Positions 1 to 5,151 of a stretch of 10,310 nucleotides of DNA are shown piece after piece. The notes under the pieces were generated by a model. The model was not told where the DNA came from, searched no databases, and was given only the letters and a program-made list of their open reading frames with translations. The position numbers and the translations under genes are program-made. Source of the DNA: Rubrobacter sp. (lineage in GTDB: Bacteria > Actinomycetota > Rubrobacteria > Rubrobacterales > Rubrobacteraceae); NCBI GenBank assembly GCA_016781885.1, contig JADDPM010000078.1, forward strand, positions 1-10,310. The letters are read 5' to 3'. Within the stretch, counting starts at the first letter, position 1; each line of letters starts with the position of its first letter.

Positions 1-59
1 CATATTTGCCGATTCTCCACACGATCAAATCGGCTCCTCATCGCCCATTGACACATTCG

Positions 60-300
60 CTACCCGCCTATCCGCGCAGCCTCTAAAACGCGGACGTTCG
101 GGCTATCTTGCAGGATCTTGCGTGTCGCTTCGATGCCGTTGCCCCCAAGCATCTGCAGGTCAGCGGCGCGCGCTACCACTTTCTCGAATGTCGGTGCCAA
201 AGTCGGTGACCTCGAAGTCGGGCACCGCCTTTGGCAAGGAGCTCATACCCTTCCAGAAGAGCGGATGGTCTTCGGCGGCGAGGATGCGCAGAGTCTCCAC
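60..300 (-). pseudogene. Decayed response regulator (NarL/LuxR-type receiver remnant)
   Basis: Read on the minus strand from a GTG at 300, preceded by GAGGAG six bases upstream, the sequence begins VETLRILAAEDHPLFWKG, the typical start of a NarL-family receiver domain with its acidic Glu-Asp pair. This frame runs through PDFEVTDFG and stops at a TGA at 160-162. The match continues in the next frame (about 178 down to 60) as VVARAADLQMLGGNGIEATR, then KILQDSPNVRV, where DLQM corresponds to the phosphoacceptor Asp region and NGIEATR is a family signature. About ten residues normally found before that Asp are missing, a frameshift separates the halves, and the second half ends at a TAG with no helix-turn-helix domain. 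It is therefore a pseudogene, lying directly after kinase debris. The family assignment rests on motif recognition only. Confidence 0.75.
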
Positions 301-378
301 CGTTCGCTCCTCGGACAACGGGAGACGGACCAGCACCCGGGTTCCACTTTCAGGCGCCGGTTTGACGATACAGGTTCT
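301..378 (-). pseudogene. C-terminal remnant of a sensor histidine kinase
   Basis: Immediately upstream of the response-regulator remnant, and in the same frame, the minus strand reads TCIVKPAPESGTRVLVRLPL followed by SEER. This is the usual last strand of the HATPase domain of NarL-partner kinases (form: SAPGEGTRVLVRLPL). Nothing recognisable as kinase remains beyond about base 378. No stop separates it from the regulator start, so either the kinase's own end has been altered or the two were joined in decay. Kinase followed by regulator is the standard order for such two-component operons. Only about 25 codons survive. Confidence 0.6.
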
Positions 379-414
379 ATCAACTCCCACTTCACTCTGG
401 TATAGAGTCGGACG

Positions 415-1040
415 ATGGCTGTGTCTGTCTTCAACTCGCTCGTGACGTTGCTGGTGGTCGTTGATCCGCTGGGGCTGGCCCCTATCTTCGTGGGACTGAC
501 CACGGGCAGGACCGAAGCTTCAAGCGCAAAGCAGCCATAAGAGGGACGGCTATCGGAGCCGCGATCCTGGTCGTATTCGCGTTCGTGGGGCAGGGGTTGT
601 TAGACGCTCTGGGTATCGGGTTCCCGGCGTTCAGGATCGCGGGGGGTGCCTTACTCTTCTTGCTCTCCCTGGACGTAATCTTTGCTCGCCCCTCGGGGGC
701 GCGGGCGGCCACGGTGCGCGAGCAGGAGGAGGCACTGGTGGAGACACAGGAGGATATCTCGGTCTTCCCGCTGGCGATACCTCTGATCGCCGGCCCCGGC
801 TCCCTCACCACCGTGCTCCTCTACACCGCCGGCGGCGACGCCCTTGCCACACTAACGGTCCTCGGCGTTCTGCTCATCGTCCTCGTGCTCACCCTCGCCT
901 CCTTGCTCCTCGCCCCCCGCGTCATGGGCATCTTCGGCGCGACCGGCGCCAGCGTCTTCAGTCGCGTCCTCGGAGTGCTGCTGGCCGCCCTCGCCGTCCA
1001 GTTCGTGCTCGACGGCATCAAACAGAACTTCGCTTTGTAG
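415..1040 (+). pseudogene. MarC-family integral membrane protein, disrupted by one frameshift
   Basis: MarC/UPF0056 proteins are about 200-residue inner-membrane proteins with six predicted helices and no firmly known function. From ATG 415 the frame gives MAVSVFNSLVTLLVVVDPLG then LAPIFVGLTTGRT, the typical MarC N-terminus with its conserved DP-G-APIF motif, then hits TAA at 538-540. One frame away the protein continues as RSFKRKAAIRGTAIGAA, then the LGIGFPAFRIAGG motif and further hydrophobic helices, with PLAIPLIAGPGSLTTVLL, ending at TAG 1038-1040. The two frames join if one C is restored in the ACC near 511-513, giving about 208 residues, the family's full length. The rest looks well conserved, so this is a recent mutation or a sequencing/assembly indel. 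The start is set by family alignment; the upstream ribosome site is weak. Confidence 0.8.
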
Positions 1041-1043
1041 ATA

Positions 1044-1072
1044 TCACCAGGCAGCGGCGTTCTGGCCGGTGA
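1044..1072 (+). terminator. Possible hairpin terminator after marC
   Basis: Three bases after the marC stop, TCACCAGGCAG can pair with CTGGCCGGTGA (9 of 11 pairs, 7-base loop). There is no T-tract, so intrinsic termination is uncertain, but position and orientation fit a 3' end hairpin. Confidence 0.3.
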
Positions 1073-1095
1073 AGTTGAGCCCACGAATGGGGATC

Positions 1096-1138
1096 ACGGC
1101 TGGCCAGCCGCTAAACCGGTGCGTGACCCGGAACCGGT
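1096..1138. promoter_or_regulatory. Palindrome and paired AACCGGTG repeats upstream of the lipase gene
   Basis: A perfect 14-bp palindrome, CGGCTGGCCAGCCG, occupies 1096-1109. It is followed by two direct copies of AACCGGTG at 1113-1120 and 1131-1138, each containing the palindromic core ACCGGT; the copies start 18 bp apart. They lie 40-85 bases before the lipase start in the only sizeable gap between marC and that gene. This arrangement is compatible with a regulator-binding region, but no specific regulator can be named. Confidence 0.3.
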
Positions 1139-1168
1139 GATTATCCAAAAGCTGGCTGCCAATAAAGT

Positions 1169-1180
1169 TAGAATCTTGTC
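1169..1180 (+). promoter_or_regulatory. Probable -10 box of a leaderless promoter
   Basis: TAGAAT at 1169-1174 matches the -10 consensus at five of six positions and ends six bases before the ATG at 1181, leaving no room for a Shine-Dalgarno site; none is seen. This is the usual layout of leaderless transcripts, common in Actinobacteria. No good -35 is visible at standard spacing. Confidence 0.4.
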
Positions 1181-1912
1181 ATGGTTCAGGTAGAGGAAGC
1201 ATATGGTCCCATCATCATCGTCGGCGGGTACGTGACCCTGCCGGTAAACTATCGGGGGCTGAAGCGCATCCTGGAGGGGATCTCGGGCTCAGAGGTGTAC
1301 GTGACACCGATCACGCCGCTGGATTGGCTCCTGGGGCGCTTTAGAGGCTACGGCCAGCTCGTCTTCGAGGTCGCGAGCGTGGTGGACAAGGCCCTCCTGG
1401 AGAGCGAGTCGGACAAAGTAGTGCTCGTCGGCCACTCGGCAGGCGGCATCCTGGCCCGGACGTACATCGGCGGGGATCCCCCCTACGGGGGCCGCCGCTA
1501 CTCGGGACACCGCCGCGTCTCTCACCTTATTACTCTAGGTACCCCCCACAACGTTCCGGATGACAGGCTACTCGCTCCCGTCGCTGAGGTGAACGAGCTC
1601 TTTCCCGGCGCCCTCCACGAGAGCATCCGCTACCTCTCCGTGGCGGGGGCGGCGGTAGATGGTAACCACTCTCGGGCGGTCCGCAGGCGCTACGAGCGCT
1701 TCACCGGCGACGGGCGGGTCAAAGGGGACGGGCTGGTCCCGGTAGAGTCTGCCCTGCTCCCGGGCACCGAGCACCTGGTCCTCGACAACCTCTACCACGG
1801 CCGCCTCTACGGTGGTTTGAGGGGGCGATGGTACGGCTCCGACCAAGAGACCGTCAAGCGGTGGTGGCCCAAGGGGTTGCGCACCGGGGACGCCGGAGCG
1901 CACGCCTTGTAG
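1181..1912 (+). CDS. Lipase/esterase-like alpha/beta hydrolase (243 aa)
   Basis: This is a predicted serine hydrolase of the alpha/beta-hydrolase fold, probably acting on a lipid or ester. The hydrophobic first strand IIIVGGY (residues 11-17) is followed by the nucleophile elbow VLVGHSAGG with Ser86 in GHSAG. ITLGTPH (117-123) is a strand typical of lipases and PGAP1-like hydrolases. Asp183 in KGDGLVPV and His206 in DNLYHG are well placed as the rest of the triad. There is no signal peptide or membrane helix, so it is probably cytoplasmic. The length is close to a minimal hydrolase without a large lid. The ATG at 1181 is chosen because the protein begins just before the first strand and a -10-like box lies just upstream. 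The flavin reductase gene starts 66 bases downstream on the same strand and may be cotranscribed. The substrate is unknown. Confidence 0.8.
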   Translation: MVQVEEAYGPIIIVGGYVTLPVNYRGLKRILEGISGSEVYVTPITPLDWLLGRFRGYGQLVFEVASVVDKALLESESDKVVLVGHSAGGILARTYIGGDPPYGGRRYSGHRRVSHLITLGTPHNVPDDRLLAPVAEVNELFPGALHESIRYLSVAGAAVDGNHSRAVRRRYERFTGDGRVKGDGLVPVESALLPGTEHLVLDNLYHGRLYGGLRGRWYGSDQETVKRWWPKGLRTGDAGAHAL

Positions 1913-1978
1913 AGAAGCCCCGCGCGTAGTAGCCTCCGAGAACGTCCTTGTACGCTTACCCCTACGGAAGAGACGAGA

Positions 1979-2608
1979 TTGCCGGCTGAGGGAGAGCAGG
2001 ATCTCAAAAAACACGGCTGGGAGAGCCGCGGCGCTAGCGCGTCCGCCCTACGCGAGGCGATGGCGCACTTCCCTACCGGGGTGGCGATAGTTACCACCGG
2101 GAGCGGCGAGGAGGCCGAGGGGATGACGGCGAACGCGGTGATCTCCGTCTCCCTGGACCCTCCGCTCTTCCTGGTAAGCGTCCACAAGGAGGCCCGGCTG
2201 AACCAGCGCGTGAAGGAGGAAGGCTACTATGCCGTCAACCTCCTCGCCGCCGATCAGGAGGGCCTGAGCCGGCTCTTCGCCTCCCCCGAACGCTCCAGCG
2301 GATTGCAGGCGATCCACTCCCTGAACGGCGGGTACGGCAAGACCGGTGCCCCGCTCGCCGCGGGCGCTTTAGCGGCGATAGAGTGCGAGCTCGAAGCGAC
2401 CTACCCTGGCGGCGACCACGACCTGTTCCTGGGACGCGTCGTCGCCGTTCAAGCGGGTGACACGCGCAAGGCTCCCCTCGTCTTCCACGAAGGCTCTTAT
2501 CCGACGCTCAAGAGTCCTCCGCACGGGGGAGACTCGGGCGCGTTCGTGGATTCCGTCCGGGGCTTCGACGCTCGCATAGGCCGCATCACCGACCGGAGAC
2601 GCCGCTAG
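1979..2608 (+). CDS. Flavin reductase-like domain protein (FMN-binding split barrel, 209 aa)
   Basis: This is a member of the flavin reductase-like (HpaC/DIM6-NTAB type) family. These proteins bind FMN and typically reduce flavin with NAD(P)H for a partner monooxygenase, or act on a substrate directly. Visible signatures are REAMAHFPTGVAIVTTG (residues 25-41), GMTANAVISVSLDPPLFLVS (48-67), YAVNLLA near 84-90 and HDLFLGRVVAV (147-157). The domain ends near GSYPTL (172-177), leaving a polar tail of about 32 residues with no recognised motif. The TTG start at 1979 is favoured over the internal ATG at 2060 because ATG 2060 would cut off the conserved helix before FPTGV; GGAAGAG lies a few bases upstream of the TTG. 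Its stop abuts the methyltransferase start, implying cotranscription. No monooxygenase partner is encoded nearby, so the acceptor is unknown. Confidence 0.8.
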   Translation: MPAEGEQDLKKHGWESRGASASALREAMAHFPTGVAIVTTGSGEEAEGMTANAVISVSLDPPLFLVSVHKEARLNQRVKEEGYYAVNLLAADQEGLSRLFASPERSSGLQAIHSLNGGYGKTGAPLAAGALAAIECELEATYPGGDHDLFLGRVVAVQAGDTRKAPLVFHEGSYPTLKSPPHGGDSGAFVDSVRGFDARIGRITDRRRR

Positions 2609-3451
2609 GTGTACGATCGGGGTCTCCTCCGAATAACCCGTCCGAGCCCGGCGGGCAGCGAGGGTCTGGAGCTGTTAGAGGGGACCGAGTTGGACGGCTC
2701 CGTCACCTCCGGCCTCGTCCTCGACCCCGCCACCGGCAGAACCTACCCGGTAAAGGACGGCTACCTCGACCTCCTCGGACGGCGAACCGGCGTGCGCAAC
2801 GTCGCCAACCTCACCAACTTTCTGCCCGGTGCGGGTCCGGTTTACGAACCCCTGTGGCGGTCCCGCTCCCTGACGCTCCTCACCGGAGAGAAGTTCCCGA
2901 ACGACCGCGAGATCGGGATTATAGCCGACCTCGCAAGAGTGGACCGCGGCGGCCTCTACCTCGACCTCGGCTGCTCCACCGGCCTGTACACGAGGAGCCT
3001 GGCCGCGAAGCTCGGAGGCAGGGGCAAAGTCCTCGGCATAGACATCGCTCCTACCATGCTCAAAGAAGCCGTCCAGCGCGCAAAGCGTACAGCAAAGCGT
3101 ACTATGGGAGTCTTCCCCTCCTTCGCCCGGGCCGATGCGGAGAACCTGCCGTTCATGGACGGCGCGTTTGCCGGGGCCGTCTGTGGGGGTACGCTGAACG
3201 AGTTCGGCGACCCGGCGCGCGTCTTGAGGGAGGCGCAGCGGATGCTGGAGCCCGGCGGGCGGGTGGCGGTCATGGGCCTCCTAGAGGCGAAGACGCAACG
3301 GGGACGCCGCGTGCAACGCCTCCTCTCAGCAGGCGGCCTGCGCTTCTTCGAGCCCGAGGAGGTAACGAGCCTCCTCGACCACGCCGGCTTCGAGCCTGAC
3401 CCGCTCCGGAAGGATAACCTCATCTTCTTCGCCGGGGCCAGCAGATGCTAG
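2609..3451 (+). CDS. Class I SAM-dependent methyltransferase (280 aa)
   Basis: The protein has the Rossmann-fold motifs of the UbiE/methyltransferase-11 type: motif I YLDLGCSTGLYTR (117-129), acidic strand-2 end VLGIDIAPTML (141-151, Asp145 expected to bind the SAM ribose), ARADAENLPF (173-182), and LREAQRMLEPGGRVAVMG (206-223). The N-terminal segment LVLDPATGRTYPVKDGYLDL (36-55) resembles the Trm112-like lead-in found before some methyltransferases, but without zinc-binding cysteines. The GTG start directly follows the TAG of the upstream gene (TAGGTG), with GGAG about 11 bases before it, suggesting translational coupling. An in-frame 12-bp tandem duplication yields AKRTAKRT (158-165) in a loop after motif II. 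The substrate (small molecule, quinone, lipid or protein) cannot be told. Confidence 0.82.
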   Translation: MYDRGLLRITRPSPAGSEGLELLEGTELDGSVTSGLVLDPATGRTYPVKDGYLDLLGRRTGVRNVANLTNFLPGAGPVYEPLWRSRSLTLLTGEKFPNDREIGIIADLARVDRGGLYLDLGCSTGLYTRSLAAKLGGRGKVLGIDIAPTMLKEAVQRAKRTAKRTMGVFPSFARADAENLPFMDGAFAGAVCGGTLNEFGDPARVLREAQRMLEPGGRVAVMGLLEAKTQRGRRVQRLLSAGGLRFFEPEEVTSLLDHAGFEPDPLRKDNLIFFAGASRC

Positions 3452-3482
3452 GCAAAACTCCAGCGGACGGCCGCGCGTTCTG

Positions 3483-3603
3483 TTATCAGTTCTGCATAGA
3501 CTCCCGGAAGGTGCTTGCAAGATCTTGTGGCCCGCCCTGCGTGGGAAGGTGGTGAGTTGGCGCCACTATCGTAGCGTCTCCTAAGCCATTCTGCCTCCCG
3601 ATG
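3483..3603 (-). pseudogene. Relic C-terminus of a second HOT/ADHFE1-type iron alcohol dehydrogenase
   Basis: Read on the minus strand, this stretch ends GPQDLASTFRESMQN then TGA TAA. The intact enzyme at 5152-6444 ends GPDDLANIFRESMQNW then TAG, so the relic stop corresponds to the Trp codon changed TGG to TGA, with the old stop still behind it. At the DNA level about 23 of 25 terminal bases agree (core TGCATAGACTCCCGGAAG on +). Further upstream, in a shifted frame, the relic reads LR*WRQLTTFPRRAG, aligning with LKQRRQLMIAPREAG of the intact copy. Here a stop replaces a Gln codon and one frameshift separates the segments. About 40 codons are traceable and nothing convincing beyond 3603. It is a degraded duplicate or independent paralogue, tail-to-tail with the methyltransferase gene and divergent from gabT. 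Confidence 0.75.
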
Positions 3604-3633
3604 TTCTTCCTCAGCCTGTTTGATGCCTGACAT

Positions 3634-3647
3634 ATGTATACTTACAT
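3634..3647 (+). promoter_or_regulatory. Palindromic operator overlapping a -10 box upstream of gabT
   Basis: ATGTATACTTACAT is an inverted repeat (ATGTA, TACT, TACAT) and contains TATACT at 3637-3642, a five-of-six match to the -10 consensus, about 58 bases before the chosen gabT start. TGTATAC/TACA-type palindromes are commonly bound by GntR-family regulators, which often control amine and amino-acid catabolism. The -35 is poor. No GntR gene is present in the window, so regulator identity is inference. Confidence 0.4.
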
Positions 3648-3699
3648 GTACCGGAGAGATGCAAGAATGGTGTGACCATTGAATAGAAAGGGTTCCTAC

Positions 3700-5070
3700 G
3701 TGCTGGACTCGACGAGGATCAAGACCGAGATACCGGGTCCGAAGAGCAAAGCCTTAATGGAGCGCAAGAGACACGCGGTGTCCCGGGGTTGGGCGAATGC
3801 CATCCCCGTTTTCGTCGAGGAGGCGCGTGGCGCGCTCATTACGGATGTCGACGGCAATACCTTCATAGACTTCGCCGGTGGCATAGGCGCCATGAACGTC
3901 GGGCACGTCGATCCCCGCGTGGCCGAGGCTGTAAAGGAGCAGGTCGGAAGCCTGATCCACACCGCCTTCCAGGCAGCGCCGTACGAGCCCTTCGTCGAGC
4001 TGGCTGAGAAGCTCAACGCCCTGGTCCCCGGTGGGTTCGAGAGAAAGACCATCTTTGCCAACTCCGGCTCGGAGGCGATCGAGAACGCGGTCAAGATCGC
4101 GCGCTCTCATACGGGCCGCGAGGCGGTGCTGGCCTTCGAGAACGGCCTGCACGGGCGCACCCTCCTCGCCATGACGTTGACGAGCAAACCCGGTCCGTTC
4201 AAAGAAGGCTTCGGACCGTTCGCCCCGGAGATACACCGGGTGCTGGCGCCCTACCCCTACCGTTGTCCCGCGGGAGAAGAGTGCTCCGAAGGCTGTAAGG
4301 GTGATTGCTTCGCGTTCGTGGAGCGGGCGCTTGCGAACGAGGTCGCCGTGGAGAACCTGGCAGCAATTATTGTCGAGCCCGTCTCGGGGGAGGGCGGGTT
4401 CATCCCATTCCCGGACTTCTACCTGAGGCAACTGCGCCAGCTATGCGACGAGCACGGCGTGCTGTTGATAGCGGACGAGATCCAGACGGGCCTCGGGCGG
4501 ACGGGCAAGATGTTCGCCATAGAACACTCTGGGGTAGCGCCCGACCTCTTGGCCGCCTCCAAGAGCCTGGCAGGCGGGTTGCCGCTCTCGGCGGTGACCG
4601 GGCGAGCAGAGGTCATGGATTCTGTAGAGCCCGGCGGCCTCGGCGGCACCTTCGGCGGCAATCCGGTAGCCTGCGCAGCAGCCCTGACCATACTCAGAAT
4701 CTTCGAGGAGGACGATCTACTCTCGCGCGCCGGTGCGATAGGAGCTCGCGTGATGGGCGCGATGCGTGAGATGCAGGAAAAGCATCCCGACGTGATAGGC
4801 GAGGTACGGGGCCGAGGAGCGATGGTCGCCATGGAGTTGGTGAAGGACCCTGTGAGCCGCGCCTACGACAGAGAGCGCGCGGCAAGAGTGATGGAGAACG
4901 CCCTGCAGAGGGGCCTGATGCTACTGACGGCCGGGCAACAAGGGAACGTGATCCGAACGCTCATGCCGCTCCCGATAACCGACGGCGAACTGGAAGAGGG
5001 CCTCTCTATCCTCGCCCACGCGCTCGACGAAACCGCCTCCCGGCCCTCGCGCGCTCCTCATACTAGGTAG
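3700..5070 (+). CDS. gabT: 4-aminobutyrate-type class III aminotransferase (456 aa)
   Basis: This is a PLP-dependent class III (omega) aminotransferase of the GABA transaminase type: GABA + 2-oxoglutarate gives succinic semialdehyde + glutamate, in the cytoplasm. Numbered from the GTG at 3700, it shows IRTEIPGP-like IKTEIPGPKS near the N-terminus, the phosphate site ANSGSEA (120-126), EPVSGEGG (226-233), LLIADEIQTGLGRTGKMFA with Asp259, the Schiff-base Lys288 in AASKSLAGG, GGTFGGNPVAC, and NVIRTLMPL with Arg419 as the likely carboxylate-binding Arg. GTG 3700 is preferred over TTG 3679 because AAAGGG lies seven bases before it, while the TTG has no ribosome site. The stretch CPAGEECSEGCKGDC (189-203) carries four cysteines. 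Its neighbour enzyme HOT uses succinic semialdehyde/4-hydroxybutyrate, which supports the GABA assignment. Other omega-amino acids (5-aminovalerate, beta-alanine) remain possible. Confidence 0.85.
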   Translation: MLDSTRIKTEIPGPKSKALMERKRHAVSRGWANAIPVFVEEARGALITDVDGNTFIDFAGGIGAMNVGHVDPRVAEAVKEQVGSLIHTAFQAAPYEPFVELAEKLNALVPGGFERKTIFANSGSEAIENAVKIARSHTGREAVLAFENGLHGRTLLAMTLTSKPGPFKEGFGPFAPEIHRVLAPYPYRCPAGEECSEGCKGDCFAFVERALANEVAVENLAAIIVEPVSGEGGFIPFPDFYLRQLRQLCDEHGVLLIADEIQTGLGRTGKMFAIEHSGVAPDLLAASKSLAGGLPLSAVTGRAEVMDSVEPGGLGGTFGGNPVACAAALTILRIFEEDDLLSRAGAIGARVMGAMREMQEKHPDVIGEVRGRGAMVAMELVKDPVSRAYDRERAARVMENALQRGLMLLTAGQQGNVIRTLMPLPITDGELEEGLSILAHALDETASRPSRAPHTR

Positions 5071-5121
5071 GCGACCTGGTCCGCCGGCCGCGTAGTCCTC
5101 ACACTCCAAAGCGAGCTTGCG

Positions 5122-5144
5122 GCGGCACGGCGATGCCGTGCCGC
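5122..5144. terminator. Bidirectional hairpin terminator between convergent gabT and HOT genes
   Basis: GCGGCACGGC and GCCGTGCCGC form a perfect 10-bp stem around a GAT loop, in the 81-base gap between the gabT stop and the HOT stop. It is followed on + by a pyrimidine-rich stretch but not a true T-run. Position and symmetry suit termination of both converging transcripts. Confidence 0.65.
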
Positions 5145-5151
5145 TCTCCTC

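Noticed and set aside
480..540. Programmed -1 frameshift in marC
   Set aside because: No slippery heptamer or downstream pseudoknot-like element is visible between the frames, and MarC proteins are not known to need frameshifting. A single-base loss explains the data more simply.
3448..3633. 61-codon minus-strand open frame between methyltransferase and gabT
   Set aside because: Its own frame has no family resemblance; the meaningful signal here is the HOT relic in the neighbouring frames.
3679..3699. TTG at 3679 as the gabT start
   Set aside because: No ribosome site precedes it, while GTG 3700 has AAAGGG at seven bases and gives a normal family N-terminus.
3754..4431. Minus-strand open frame of 225 codons opposite gabT
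   Set aside because: It covers the recognised aminotransferase core and has no motif of its own.
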